DNA of 64,000 nt from Pseudooceanicola nanhaiensis (GCF_020171315.1 NZ_JAIUZP010000001.1:372001-436000), one strand, 5' to 3'; shown: positions 8,101 to 17,457, counted from the stretch's first letter. Numbers and translations: made by a program. The notes: generated by a model from the sequence alone, not told the origin.

Positions 8101-9342
8101 TCAGCCTTTCGTCATGTCATCGCGCCGCCTGCGGGCGCCGATCATCAGGGCGGTGCCGGCGAGAACGGGGGCGAGCCCCGAAATCACCAGCCCGGTGGCA
8201 TAGCCTTCGGTGGCGGCGAACACGGTCTGGATCAGCACCGGGCAGAGGACATAGCCGCTGAAGAGGACGAAGGTCCCGGCGGCGGTGATCTCTCCCACGC
8301 GGCCCTCGGGGGCGGTTTCGGCCAGCCCGGTCAGGAAGACCCCGTTCCAGGAGATCACGGTGATCCCGGCCAGCACCGACAGCAGGAGAATCCATGCCAC
8401 CGGGCTGTTGGGGCCGATGGTCGCCAGCAGCGCCATGGTGATGCCCGAGACGAAGCACAGCCCCGAAAGGGCGCGCACCGGATTGCCGATCCGGTCCGAG
8501 AGCCAGCCCATGGTGATCCGCCCGGCGACGCCCGCGCCCTGCAACAGGGCGAAGCCCGCCCCGGCAGCGGCCAGCGACCAGCCTGCGTGGTCCGAGAGGA
8601 AGACGGCATAGAAAGCCATCAGGATGCCCTGCGCCACGCCAAGGCAGAAGCCCGCCGCGGTCAGCAGCCGCAGCTGGCGGTCGCGCATCAGCAGGGCGAT
8701 CAGCCGCACCGGCGCAAGGGCGAGGTCGCGGAAGGGCAGGGCGCGGGTCGGCGGCGGGCTGTCGTCCATCGCGCCCTTCCAGAGCGCGAGCGCCGCGGCA
8801 GAGCCGAGCGCGAGGGCGCAGGCCGTGATCATCGCCGCCGGCACGCCGCCAAAATGCAGCGCCACGAAGGGCAGCAGCAGGCCCGCCGCCAGCCCGCCAA
8901 GCGGCACGCCCGCCTGTTTCACCGAGAAGATCGTCGCGCGTCTGGCCTTGGGCACCACCTTCATCAGCAGGTCCGCACCTGCGGGTGTGGCGGTGCCATA
9001 GCCCAGACCGATGACGAAACTGGCCAGCAGCATCGCCTCCCACCGGTTGAAGAGGCAGAAGAGCAGCGCCGCCGCCGAGGTGACGCACCCCAGTTGCAGC
9101 TGTTGCAGCGAGGAGAAGCGCACCAGCGCCGTCGGCCCCCAGAGGAAGAAGCACATGGAGCCGAAGGCCGCCGCCGAGGACAGCTGCCCCACCGCTTCCG
9201 GAGGGACGCCGCTGGCCTGCGTCAGGGGCATCCCCAGCAGGGGCAGCACCCGGATCATCAGCGCCAGCACCGCCTGCACGAGGGTCACGGTCACCACGAT
9301 GGGCACCCATGAGGGTGCGGCGGCGGTGCGAACGTCAGTCAT
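8101..9342 (-). CDS. MFS transporter
   Basis: This 413-residue major facilitator superfamily carrier has about 12 hydrophobic segments. It starts with SWVPIVVTVTLVQAVLAL and ends in the basic cytoplasmic tail ARRRRDDM. The loop between helices 8 and 9 carries GRITMGWLSDRIG, the repeated motif-A-like signature of the family. The start at 9342 (MTDVRT) is chosen for the AAGGAG six nt upstream; another ATG at 9366 lacks one. It lies between an SDR gene (34 nt upstream) and the GGT-family gene in the catabolic operon. It may therefore take up a related substrate or export a product, but direction and substrate are not visible. Confidence 0.88.
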   Translation of the reverse strand: MTDVRTAAAPSWVPIVVTVTLVQAVLALMIRVLPLLGMPLTQASGVPPEAVGQLSSAAAFGSMCFFLWGPTALVRFSSLQQLQLGCVTSAAALLFCLFNRWEAMLLASFVIGLGYGTATPAGADLLMKVVPKARRATIFSVKQAGVPLGGLAAGLLLPFVALHFGGVPAAMITACALALGSAAALALWKGAMDDSPPPTRALPFRDLALAPVRLIALLMRDRQLRLLTAAGFCLGVAQGILMAFYAVFLSDHAGWSLAAAGAGFALLQGAGVAGRITMGWLSDRIGNPVRALSGLCFVSGITMALLATIGPNSPVAWILLLSVLAGITVISWNGVFLTGLAETAPEGRVGEITAAGTFVLFSGYVLCPVLIQTVFAATEGYATGLVISGLAPVLAGTALMIGARRRRDDMTKG

Positions 9343-9376
9343 TGCGGCTCCTTCAGGTGCGCTCACCGGCGGCGGG

Positions 9377-10120
9377 TCAGATCACCCATTGGAAACCGTC
9401 GATCTTGATGTCTTCGCCGGTCACGAAACAGGGCTCGGAGAGGCAGAGAAAGGCCACGACCTGCGCGACGTCGGCGGGGGTGCCGGTGCGGCCCAGCGAG
9501 ATGCCGGCCTCCAGCTCCGCCTTGCGGGCGCGGATCAGGTCGTTGGACCGTTCCGTCTCGATGATACCGGGACAGACGGCATTGACCAGAACATAGGGCG
9601 ACATTTCCTTGGCGAGGGCCTTGGTCATGCCCAAAAGCCCGGCCTTTGCCGTGGTATAGGCGAATTTCGAGACGGCCGAGGTGACGCCGCCGGTATAGGC
9701 GTTGAGCGAGGACATCATGACGATCCGCCCGGCCTGTGCCTGCATCATCCCCGGGGCCACGGCGCGGGTCCAGTTGAAGGCGCCCTTGAGGTTGATCGCG
9801 ATGGTGCGGTCATAGCTCTCCTCGGTGATCTCGCAGATACCGTCGGTGTTCGACTTGCCCGCGTTGTTCACCAGCACGGCGACGGGGCCGGTCTGGGCCT
9901 CGACCTCGGCCACGATCTCCTGCGCGCGGGCGAAATCGGCCACGTCGGCCACATAGGTGCGGCATGTCCGGCCCATGGCCTCGATCTCGGCCTTAGTATT
10001 GGCGAGGTCCTCGGGGATCAGGTCCGCCAGAACGATGTCGCAGCCCTGCCGGGCCAGTTCGTGGGCGCAGCCGCGGCCAATGCCGCGTCCGCCGCCGGTG
10101 ACGATGGCTGTCTTTGTCAT
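9377..10120 (-). CDS. Short-chain dehydrogenase/reductase (classical SDR)
   Basis: This 247-residue classical SDR has the cofactor motif TGGGRGIG (residues 8-15), NNAGKSN, the catalytic Ser in MMSSLNAYTG, and YTTAKAG supplying Tyr and Lys. It resembles 3-oxoacyl-ACP reductase (FabG-like) and sugar or alcohol dehydrogenases. An acidic residue after beta-2 (LADL) suggests NAD preference. The ATG overlaps the stop of the upstream ATPase gene as ATGA, so it is translationally coupled to the ABC transporter. This suggests oxidation or reduction of the imported substrate rather than fatty-acid synthesis. The substrate is unknown. Confidence 0.9.
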   Translation of the reverse strand: MTKTAIVTGGGRGIGRGCAHELARQGCDIVLADLIPEDLANTKAEIEAMGRTCRTYVADVADFARAQEIVAEVEAQTGPVAVLVNNAGKSNTDGICEITEESYDRTIAINLKGAFNWTRAVAPGMMQAQAGRIVMMSSLNAYTGGVTSAVSKFAYTTAKAGLLGMTKALAKEMSPYVLVNAVCPGIIETERSNDLIRARKAELEAGISLGRTGTPADVAQVVAFLCLSEPCFVTGEDIKIDGFQWVI

Positions 10121-11127
10121 GCGGGGGTGCTTTCCTTCGGAGTGGGGACGGGCGGGAAGACCTCGCCCGCGAAATGGCAGGCGACGGTCTGGGCGCCCAC
10201 GGTGCGGTCGGCGGGGTCCTCCTGCCGGCAGATCGGTTTCACATGGGGGCAGCGGCCCTGGAACCGGCAGCCGGGCGGCAGGTTCGAGGCATCCGCCGGT
10301 TCGCCCTCCAGCCAGAAGTTCTCGGTCACGCGGGGGCCGTTGACCTTGGGGATCGCGGCGAGGAGGGACTGGGTATAGGGGTGCTTGGGATTGTCCATCA
10401 GCTCCTCCACCGGGCCCACCTCGACGATCCGGCCAAGGTACATCACCGCCACCCGGTGACACATCAGCCGCACCACCGAGAGGTCGTGCGAGATGAAGAT
10501 ATAGGTCAGGTCGAAGGTCTCGCGCAGGTCGCGGAAGAGCCGCAGCACCGTGGCCTGCACCGAGACGTCGAGGCCCGCCGTCGGCTCGTCGAGGATCACC
10601 ACCTCGGGGTTCAGCATCAGGATGCGGGCAAGGCCCACCCGGCGCTGCTGCCCGCCCGAGATCTCATGCGGGAAGAGGTCCGCGTGACCGGCGGGCAGGC
10701 CGACCGAAGTCAGGATCTCGCGCACCTTGGCCAGCCGCTCCTTGCGGGGCAGGTCGGTGTGGATGATCAGCGGCTCCTCCAGCGACTTGCCGATCTTCCA
10801 GCGCGGATCGAGCGAGGCGCCCGGGTCCTGATAGGCATATTGCAGGCGGCGGCGCAGGGCGCGGGCCTCGCGCGGGGTGCGGCCCGCGATCTCCTTGCCC
10901 TCGAAGGTGATGGAGCCGGAGGTGGGCGCCTGAATGCCCATCAGCGTCTTGCCGAGCGTGGACTTGCCGCAGCCGGATTCTCCCACGAGGCCAAGGATTT
11001 CCCCCTGCGCGAGGTCGAAGCCGACCCCGTCGAGGGCCTTGATCTCGCCCAGCTTGCGGGCAAAGGGGCCGCGGATCGGGAAGCGGACCGTCAGGTCCGA
11101 CACGGTCAGGATCGGGGCGTCTGTCAT
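10117..11127 (-). CDS. Dipeptide/oligopeptide ABC transporter ATPase, DppF/OppF type
   Basis: This 336-residue nucleotide-binding subunit has Walker A GESGCGKST, Q-loop AYQDPGASLDPRW, signature SGGQQRRVGLARIL, Walker B VVILDEPTAGLD and H-loop ISHDLSVV. The C-terminal oligopeptide extension has the Cys pattern CRFQGRCPHVKPIC typical of Dpp/Opp ATPases. It overlaps its DppD-like partner and the downstream SDR gene by 4 nt each (ATGA). It powers uptake through the permeases encoded upstream. Confidence 0.95.
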   Translation of the reverse strand: MTDAPILTVSDLTVRFPIRGPFARKLGEIKALDGVGFDLAQGEILGLVGESGCGKSTLGKTLMGIQAPTSGSITFEGKEIAGRTPREARALRRRLQYAYQDPGASLDPRWKIGKSLEEPLIIHTDLPRKERLAKVREILTSVGLPAGHADLFPHEISGGQQRRVGLARILMLNPEVVILDEPTAGLDVSVQATVLRLFRDLRETFDLTYIFISHDLSVVRLMCHRVAVMYLGRIVEVGPVEELMDNPKHPYTQSLLAAIPKVNGPRVTENFWLEGEPADASNLPPGCRFQGRCPHVKPICRQEDPADRTVGAQTVACHFAGEVFPPVPTPKESTPA

Positions 11128-12179
11128 GCCTGCACCTCCTTGAGCGGGGTGGCGGGGGTGGTCTGGAACAGCGGGTGGGCGCAGCGCACCACGTGGGCCG
11201 GCCCGGCAAGGTCGGGCGCGGGACGGATGCGGCAGGCCTCGGTCGCGCGGTCGCAGCGGGTCTGGAACCGGCAGCCCGGCGGCGGCGCGTAGAAGCTGGG
11301 CAATTCGCCGGGGATGCCGGTCATGCCGCCGCCGCCCTCGGGCAGCGAGGCCAGCAGCTTGGCGGTGTAGGGATGCGTCGGGCGGTTGAAGAATTCCGCC
11401 ACCGGGGCGGCCTCCACGTCTTGACCGGCGTACATCACGGTGATCCGGTCGCAGATCTCGTAAGCCGAGCCCAGGTCGTGGGTCGTCAGCATCACCGCCA
11501 CGCCCCGGTCGTTGGCGAGGTTGCGCAGCAGGCCGAGGATCTGCGCCTGAATGGTCACGTCCAGCGCGGTCGTCGGCTCGTCCGCGATGATCAGGTCAGG
11601 GTCGGGCAGCAGGGCCATGGCGATCATCAGCCGCTGACGCTGGCCGCCCGACACCTCGTGCGGGTATTTCTTCAGCAGCTGTTCGGGCCGGGGCAGCTGG
11701 ACGAGGTTCAGCATTTCCATGATCTTCTCGCGGTCCGCCCTGCGCCGGGCGCGGGGGTAGGGCGTCAGCAGGGTCGGCGCGCGCGACGGGCCCACGGGGC
11801 GGCGCGGCGATTTCCACTTCATCAGCTCCTCGATCTGCTGGCCGATGGTGAAGACCGGGTTCAGCGAGGTGAAGGGATCCTGCGGGATGAAGGTCACCCG
11901 GCGGCCCCGGACGGCCTGTTGCTGCGCGGCTTGCCCCGCGTCCAGCATGTCGATGCCGTCGAAGCGGATGCGCCCGCCGCGGACCTCCAGCGCGTGGCGC
12001 GGCAGCACGCCGAGGATGGCACTGGCCAGCGTGGTCTTGCCACAGCCGCTTTCGCCCACGAGGCCCATGATCTCGCCCCGCTTCATGGTCATGTTGGCGC
12101 CGTCGAGGATATGGGCAAAGCCCCCATCCCCGCGGAACCCGAGGGACAGGCCCTCGACGGTCAGGAGCGCGTCGGTCAT
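11124..12179 (-). CDS. Dipeptide/oligopeptide ABC transporter ATPase, DppD/OppD type
   Basis: This 351-residue ATPase has Walker A GESGCGKTT, Q-loop IPQDPFTSLNPVF, signature SGGQRQRLMIAMAL, Walker B LIIADEPTTALD and H-loop TTHDLGSA. The C-terminal CRFQTRCDRATEAC motif is characteristic of the family. A basic insertion of about 30 residues (SPRRPVGPSRAPTL...) sits between the Q-loop and the signature, longer than usual. The start at 12179 overlaps the permease stop as ATGA; an upstream in-frame extension lies inside the permease gene and is rejected. Confidence 0.95.
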   Translation of the reverse strand: MTDALLTVEGLSLGFRGDGGFAHILDGANMTMKRGEIMGLVGESGCGKTTLASAILGVLPRHALEVRGGRIRFDGIDMLDAGQAAQQQAVRGRRVTFIPQDPFTSLNPVFTIGQQIEELMKWKSPRRPVGPSRAPTLLTPYPRARRRADREKIMEMLNLVQLPRPEQLLKKYPHEVSGGQRQRLMIAMALLPDPDLIIADEPTTALDVTIQAQILGLLRNLANDRGVAVMLTTHDLGSAYEICDRITVMYAGQDVEAAPVAEFFNRPTHPYTAKLLASLPEGGGGMTGIPGELPSFYAPPPGCRFQTRCDRATEACRIRPAPDLAGPAHVVRCAHPLFQTTPATPLKEVQA

Positions 12180-13018
12180 CGGCTTCCCTTTCTCAGTTTC
12201 GGGTCGAGGATGTCGCGCAGGCCATCGCCCAGCAGGTTGAAGCCCATGACGACAAGGAAGATCGCAAGACCGGGGGCGGCGGCGTACCACCAGGCTTCCG
12301 GCAGGAACTCCCGCGCCTCGGAAATGGTGCGGCCCCATTCCGGGGTTGGCGGCGGCGCGCCAAGGCCGAGGAAGCCGAGGGCTGCGGCGGTGAGGATCGT
12401 GGCCCCCATGCCGATCGAGGTCCGCACGATGATCGCGGAGGCGGTGTTGGGCAGGATGTGCAGCACCATGACCCGCAGGTCCGAGGCGCCAAGCGCGAGC
12501 GCCGCCTCGACGAAGGTCTGCGCCTTCAGCGACCGCGTCTCGGCATAGACGAGGCGGGCCCAGAACGGCCAGTAGGTCAGCGACAGCGCGAGGATGACGT
12601 TCTCGACCGAGGGGCCGAGGGTCTGGGCGATGGCGATGGCCAGCACGATCTGCGGCACGGCGAGGAAGATGTCCGAGGTCCGCATCAGGAAGCCGCCGGG
12701 GAAGCCGCCATAATAGCCTGCGATCAGCCCGATGGGCACGCCGATCCCGACCGAGACGCCCACGGCGATGACCGCGATGGTGATCGTGATCCGCGCCCCG
12801 AAGAGGATGCGCGAGAAGACGTCCGAGCCCATCCTGTCGGTGCCGAAGAGGTGGTCGGCCGAGGGCGGTTGCAGCCGTTCCGTCAGGTGGAAGGCGGTGA
12901 CATCCCCGGGGTAGGGGGCCAGCACGGGCGCGAAGATCGCGACGAGGATCAGGCCGAGGATGAGGGCGGCCCCGATGCTCGCGGCCCGGTCCGCCAGAAG
13001 CCGTTTCAGAGCGGTCAT
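12176..13018 (-). CDS. Dipeptide-type ABC transporter permease, DppC/OppC type
   Basis: This 280-residue inner-membrane permease has about six transmembrane segments. The first is near residues 12-35, followed by the periplasmic loop with HLFGTDRMGSDVFSRILFGAR, a hallmark of DppC. The EAA loop (FVEAALALGASDLRVMVLHILPN), which docks the ATPases, is present. It overlaps genes on both sides by 4 nt. Confidence 0.95.
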   Translation of the reverse strand: MTALKRLLADRAASIGAALILGLILVAIFAPVLAPYPGDVTAFHLTERLQPPSADHLFGTDRMGSDVFSRILFGARITITIAVIAVGVSVGIGVPIGLIAGYYGGFPGGFLMRTSDIFLAVPQIVLAIAIAQTLGPSVENVILALSLTYWPFWARLVYAETRSLKAQTFVEAALALGASDLRVMVLHILPNTASAIIVRTSIGMGATILTAAALGFLGLGAPPPTPEWGRTISEAREFLPEAWWYAAAPGLAIFLVVMGFNLLGDGLRDILDPKLRKGSR

Positions 13019-14019
13019 TTCAGGGTCCTCGGGTCGATGAAGGTGTGGATGATGTCGACGAGGAGGTTCACGCCGATGAAGACGACGCCGACGATGATCG
13101 AGAAGCCGAGGATCGCCTTGGTGTCCGATTGCAGGATCGACTGCACCGCGTAGGTGCCAAGGCCCGGCCAGTCAAAGACCGCCTCGACCACCACGGCGCC
13201 GGCAAAGAGCGAGCCGAAGATCAGGCCGATCTGGGTCACGGTGGAGATCAGCGCATTGCGCAGCACGTATTTCCACGTGATCAGCGTGGTGGGAAAGCCC
13301 ATGGCCCGTTCGTAGAGCACGAAGTTGGAGTTGATCACCTCCAGCACGCCCGCGCGGGTGAAACGCACCAGCGTGGCGGCCGCCGGAAGGGCCAGCGTGA
13401 TCGCGGGCAGCAGCATGTGGTGCAGCGTGTCCCAGAACGAGGCCCAGTCCCCGGTGAGCAGCGAGTCGAGCAGGTAGAAGCCGGTGATTTCCTCCGGTCC
13501 CCAGCCGGCGATCCGGCCGTTGAGCGGCGTCCAGCCCAGCTTGGTCGAGAAATACATCTGAAGCTCCATCGCCAGCCAGAAGCTGGCCACGGCGAGGCCC
13601 GAGACCGAGAGCACCCGCAGGGTCTGGTCGATCATCGAGTTCCGCTTCACCGCCGAGATGACGCCGAGCGGCACGCCAAGCCCGATGGCGACGACCATGG
13701 CGGCCATGGTCAGCTCCAGCGTGGCGGGCAGCCGGTGCAGCAGGTCCTCGGAAATCGCCCGCTGGGTATAGAGGCTCTTGCCAAGATCCCCGGTGGCGAG
13801 GTCGGCGACATAGCGGCCGAACTGGACATAGAGCGGCTGGTCGAGGCCCATCTCGGCGCGCAGCGCCTGCACCTGTGCCTCGGTCGCGTTCTCGCCAGCG
13901 ATGATCCGCGCCGGGTCGGTCGGGATCACGTTGGAGATGAAGAAGACCACGAAGACGAGGCCGAAGAGGGTAGGAATGAACCAGACGAGGCGGGACAGGA
14001 TGATTTCCAGTCTGCGCAT
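13015..14019 (-). CDS. Dipeptide-type ABC transporter permease, DppB/OppB type
   Basis: This 334-residue permease starts with a hydrophobic N-terminal helix (LVWFIPTLFGLVFVVFFISN) and has the typical DppB stretch DPARIIAGENATEAQVQALR. The EAA-like loop YERAMGFPTTLITWKYVLRN and the DWPGLGTYAVQSI motif near the end are also present. It forms the transmembrane heterodimer with the DppC-like partner. It starts 117 nt after the binding-protein gene, with a stable hairpin in that gap. Confidence 0.95.
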   Translation of the reverse strand: MRRLEIILSRLVWFIPTLFGLVFVVFFISNVIPTDPARIIAGENATEAQVQALRAEMGLDQPLYVQFGRYVADLATGDLGKSLYTQRAISEDLLHRLPATLELTMAAMVVAIGLGVPLGVISAVKRNSMIDQTLRVLSVSGLAVASFWLAMELQMYFSTKLGWTPLNGRIAGWGPEEITGFYLLDSLLTGDWASFWDTLHHMLLPAITLALPAAATLVRFTRAGVLEVINSNFVLYERAMGFPTTLITWKYVLRNALISTVTQIGLIFGSLFAGAVVVEAVFDWPGLGTYAVQSILQSDTKAILGFSIIVGVVFIGVNLLVDIIHTFIDPRTLK

Positions 14020-14066
14020 GGAGGAAGCTCCGATCGGGCTGGGAAGGTCTTGCTGGGTGAAGAGGC

Positions 14067-14102
14067 GGGGCGCCGTGACGGGGAGAGAGGCCGCGGCGCC
14101 CC
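14067..14102 (-). promoter_or_regulatory. Intercistronic stem-loop between binding protein and permease genes
   Basis: A perfect 9-bp stem, GGGGCGCCG (14067-14075) with CGGCGCCCC (14094-14102), has an 18-nt loop and no following T-run in the direction of transcription. This looks like an mRNA-stabilising or partial-attenuation hairpin that would leave the binding-protein mRNA more abundant than the permease mRNA, as in many ABC operons. Confidence 0.5.
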
Positions 14103-14136
14103 GGTCAGGCCCCCCGGAGAGGGCCGTGAGAGGGGA

Positions 14137-15690
14137 TCACTCCTCGAGGTAGGCCCACCGCATGTCCTGGCCGTTGCCGACCGGGCAGAACCGGACGTTC
14201 TTCACGCTGGAGGCATAGGGGCCGAACCACTTGGTGTTGTAGATCCAGATACCGGCGGCATCCTCGTAGATCTGCGTGGTGGCATCCGAGTAGAGCTCGG
14301 CGCGGGCGTCCTGATCGGTGATCACCAGCGCCTTCTCCAGCTTCTCGTCCACGGCGTCGTTGTGGTAGGACGACACGTTCCGCGTGGGGGCGTAGCGCGA
14401 GGCATAGAGCTCACCCACCCAGTTGTTCGGATCGACGTAGTAGGTCGACTTCCAGTAGGGCACCATGTCGGGCATCGTGTCGGGGTTCTGCATCGCCGAG
14501 GAGATCACCGGCCAGGGCGAGCTTTCGATCTCGACGGTGATGCCAAGCTGCGAAAGGCCGTTCTGCATCAGGGCCGCGGCCTGTTCGGTTTCCGAGAAGC
14601 CCGCCAGCGTGCCGATCTTGATGGTGCGGACCTCGTCGCCATGCTCGGCCTTGTAGGCGTCGAGGTATTCCTTGGCCTTCGCGAGGTCATAGTCGTAGCC
14701 CGGCACGTCCGGAGCGCCCCAGAGGTTGCCCGGCATGATCGTGGGGTTGCGGGCGACGGTGCCCTGCATGATCTCGTTGATGTAGCCGTCGTAGTCGAAG
14801 GCATGCACCATCGCCATGCGGAAGTTCTTGTCGTCCAGCGGCGCACGGCCGTTGTGCATCGCGATGTGGAAGACGCGCATCGATTCTTCCTCGATGATCT
14901 GCACGTCCTCGTCGGCGCGCAGGCGTTCCACCTGGTCGGGCGCGAGGTAGCCGTCGAGGCCCTGGTAATCGCCGCGCATCAGGCCCTGGATCCGGGTGTT
15001 CGTCTCCAGCACGGTGCGGAACTCGATCTCGTCGAAGTACTTCTCGCCCCAGCCGGCGAAGTGATCGGCAAAGCGTTCGCCGATGAAGCCGCGCGCCGGG
15101 TCATAGCGTTGCAGCATGTAGGAGCCCGAGCCCGCGACGTGATCGATCATGTAGGCCTGGCCCATGTCGCCATCGACCTCGTTCTCCTTCACCAGCGTGG
15201 AGTTCACCACGAGGATGTCCGGCACCAGCGCCGCGAAGATCGCGGAGGGTTCCTTGAGGGTGAAGGCGACGGTGGTGTCGTCCACGGCCACGGTCTGGCC
15301 CGGGTCGATCATCGGCAGGAAGAGCGAGCCCGCGCCGCGCTTCAGCTCGAGCATCCGCTCGAAGGAATAGACGACATCCTCGGCGGTCATCTTGGTGCCG
15401 TCGTGGAAGGTCACGTCGTCGCGCAGGGTGAAGGTCCAGGTCAGGCCGTCCTCGGAGACCGAGTGTTCAGTGGCCAGCCACGGGATCAGCTGCGGGGGAT
15501 TGTCCACCCAGCGGTAGAGCCCGTCGTAGAAGTTCAGCCGCGAGGCCACGCGGGCCACGTCGCGCACCGTATGCGGGTCGAGCGTGTCATAGGCGGAGTT
15601 GTTGGCGTGGACGTAGCGGTCCTTTGCCGCGCCAAGGGTCGGCGTCATCAGCGCAAGTGCCGAGCACAGCGCCAGAACGGTATGTTTCAT
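14137..15690 (-). CDS. Dipeptide-type ABC transporter substrate-binding protein (SBP_bac_5)
   Basis: This 517-residue periplasmic binding protein starts with a signal peptide (MKHTVLALCSALALMTPTLGAAK) and has the cluster C (peptide/nickel/glycoside) fold. Typical motifs are YDTLDPHTVRD, GLYRWVDNPPQLIPWLATEH, WTFTLRDDVTFHDGTKMTAEDV and, later, RMAMVHAFDYDGYI. The start at 15690 is fixed by the signal peptide; the open frame to 15765 precedes it with polar sequence. The binding specificity of this family cannot be read from sequence. The company of hyuAB, a GGT-family hydrolase and two SDRs suggests an amide, peptide or cyclic amide ligand. Confidence 0.95.
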   Translation of the reverse strand: MKHTVLALCSALALMTPTLGAAKDRYVHANNSAYDTLDPHTVRDVARVASRLNFYDGLYRWVDNPPQLIPWLATEHSVSEDGLTWTFTLRDDVTFHDGTKMTAEDVVYSFERMLELKRGAGSLFLPMIDPGQTVAVDDTTVAFTLKEPSAIFAALVPDILVVNSTLVKENEVDGDMGQAYMIDHVAGSGSYMLQRYDPARGFIGERFADHFAGWGEKYFDEIEFRTVLETNTRIQGLMRGDYQGLDGYLAPDQVERLRADEDVQIIEEESMRVFHIAMHNGRAPLDDKNFRMAMVHAFDYDGYINEIMQGTVARNPTIMPGNLWGAPDVPGYDYDLAKAKEYLDAYKAEHGDEVRTIKIGTLAGFSETEQAAALMQNGLSQLGITVEIESSPWPVISSAMQNPDTMPDMVPYWKSTYYVDPNNWVGELYASRYAPTRNVSSYHNDAVDEKLEKALVITDQDARAELYSDATTQIYEDAAGIWIYNTKWFGPYASSVKNVRFCPVGNGQDMRWAYLEE

Positions 15691-15804
15691 GACGTATCTC
15701 TCTGTTGGTTGACGTTGATTTGGTGTCTTCGTCTTGGCCGCACCGGAGAGGGACCGGAACTGCAAGGGCCCGGGCAGGGCCGCGTGGGGATGACGGGACA
15801 GGCG

Positions 15805-16695
15805 TCAGCCGTTGGCCTTCACCCAGTCCACGATCTCGGCATGGGTGGCGAACCAGACGTCGCCCTTTGCCTTTGCCAGCTTGATCAGCTCCTCGAAGAT
15901 CCAGACCCGCGACCGGTAGCCGGTGATGTGCGGATGCATGGTCAGCTGGAACAGCCCGCCCTCGGCGTAGGCGGCTTCGAACTCTTTCGAGAAGATGTCG
16001 AAGACGGCCTCGGGCGGGGTGTAGGGGCGCAGCGCCGAGAAGCGGTTCATGTTGAAATAGACGGCGTCGTCGCGGATCCATTCGACGGGCAGTTCCACCA
16101 CGCCGGTGTCTTCGCCGTCGAGCAGGAGGCGGTAGCAATCCACGTCCGCCATGAGCGAGCTGTCATAAGCCAGTCCCATGTCGCGGGTGATCTCCAGCGT
16201 GGCCTGCGAGAAGTCCCACGAGGGCGTGCGGATGCCCACGGGCCGTGCGCCGCTGATCTTTTCCAGCATGTCGGCGGAGCGCATCTGAAGATCGCGCTCC
16301 ACCGGCTCGGGCAGGACCGAATTGCGTTCGTGGATCCAGCCGTGGATGCCGACCTCGTGGCCCTCGGCCACGAACATGCGGGTCTCCTCGGGGTAGAGCT
16401 GCGCCACCACGGCGGGGACATAGAAGCTGGCCTTGATGTCGTGGCGGCGGATGATCTCCATGATCCGGGGGATGCCCTGCCGGTTGCCATACTGGCCCCG
16501 GCTCATCGCGCCGATGGACTGGCCGCCGTCGCGCAGCTCGTTCGTCTCGTGGTCCACGTCGAAGGACATGGCGACGGCGCATTTGGCACCGTTCGGCCAG
16601 CTGGCAGGCTTCAGGCTCTCGCCCGCGCGCACGCGATCCACCTTGCCGCGCCAGACCTCTTCGGGCCATTCCCAGGGGTTTTCGGATATGCTCAT
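15805..16695 (-). CDS. Polysaccharide-deacetylase-fold hydrolase (PuuE/allantoinase-like)
   Basis: This 296-residue protein has the NodB/CE4 fold. The metal motif is SFDVDHETNELR, then HGWIHERN, with RTPSWDFSQ and the late His motif LTMHPHITGYRS. The N-terminal WPEEVWRGKVDRVRAGES and the absence of a signal peptide resemble cytoplasmic members that act on small amides, such as Pseudomonas PuuE allantoinase and peptidoglycan deacetylase-like enzymes, rather than secreted polysaccharide deacetylases. It starts 12 nt after the SDR gene in the operon. Hydrolysis of a cyclic or linear amide is the most reasonable role by context; the substrate is unproven. Confidence 0.88.
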   Translation of the reverse strand: MSISENPWEWPEEVWRGKVDRVRAGESLKPASWPNGAKCAVAMSFDVDHETNELRDGGQSIGAMSRGQYGNRQGIPRIMEIIRRHDIKASFYVPAVVAQLYPEETRMFVAEGHEVGIHGWIHERNSVLPEPVERDLQMRSADMLEKISGARPVGIRTPSWDFSQATLEITRDMGLAYDSSLMADVDCYRLLLDGEDTGVVELPVEWIRDDAVYFNMNRFSALRPYTPPEAVFDIFSKEFEAAYAEGGLFQLTMHPHITGYRSRVWIFEELIKLAKAKGDVWFATHAEIVDWVKANG

Positions 16696-16707
16696 GCTGT
16701 CAGGTCC

Positions 16708-17457
16708 TCAGGGGAAGGGGTGGCCGGAAACGGGCAGCACCTGCCCGGTGATGAACCCCGCCCGGTCGGAGGCGAGGAAGGCGCAGGCGGCGGCGATGTC
16801 GGCGGGTTCGCCCAGACGGCGCATGGCGATGTTCTCGACCATGCGTTTCTGGCCCTCTTCGCCGTAGCCCGCCCATTGCTTTTCATAGTCGGGAGAGGTG
16901 CGCAGGAAGCCCGGCGCGACCGAGTTCACGGTGATCCCGAAGGGCCCCAGCTCCAGCGCCATCTGGCGGGTCAGGCCGATGAGCCCGTGCTTGGCCGAGC
17001 AGTAGGACTGGATGCCGGTCAGGCTGGGTTTCAGCCCCGCGCCGGAGGAGATCGTCACGATCCGGCCCGAGCCGCGCGCCTTCATGGCCGGAATCACGGC
17101 GCGGATCAGGTTGAAGGCCGACATGACGTTGCCGTCATAGATCGACATCCATTCTGCGTCCGTGACCTCCTCCAGCGGCTTTTTCGTTTTGCCGCGTACG
17201 CCGCCAGCGGAGTTCACCACCACGTCGGGGGCCAGATCGCCAAAGCGCGCCTTGACCGCTTCGAAATCGCCAAGGTCGATCACCTCCGTCTCGACGCCCG
17301 GATGGGCGGCGGCAAAGGCGGCCAGTTCGTCGGCCAGGATGTCGGCGGCCACGACGCGGGCGCCGGCGGCGGCGAATTCGGCCGCGATGCCCGCGCCGAT
17401 GCCGCGCGCGGCCCCGGTCACCAGGACGGTCTGGCCGGAGAAGTCGAAGGTGATCAT
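16708..17457 (-). CDS. Short-chain dehydrogenase/reductase (classical SDR)
   Basis: This 249-residue SDR has TGAARGIG (14-21), NSAGG in place of NNAG, the catalytic Ser in TISSGAG, and Tyr and Lys in YCSAKHG. The C-terminus has FLASDRAGFITGQVLPVSG, common in this family. An acidic residue follows beta-2 (AADILAD), which favours NAD. It overlaps hyuB by 4 nt and precedes the deacetylase-fold gene. It differs clearly from the second SDR of the operon, so the pathway probably has two redox steps. Confidence 0.9.
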   Translation of the reverse strand: MITFDFSGQTVLVTGAARGIGAGIAAEFAAAGARVVAADILADELAAFAAAHPGVETEVIDLGDFEAVKARFGDLAPDVVVNSAGGVRGKTKKPLEEVTDAEWMSIYDGNVMSAFNLIRAVIPAMKARGSGRIVTISSGAGLKPSLTGIQSYCSAKHGLIGLTRQMALELGPFGITVNSVAPGFLRTSPDYEKQWAGYGEEGQKRMVENIAMRRLGEPADIAAACAFLASDRAGFITGQVLPVSGHPFP

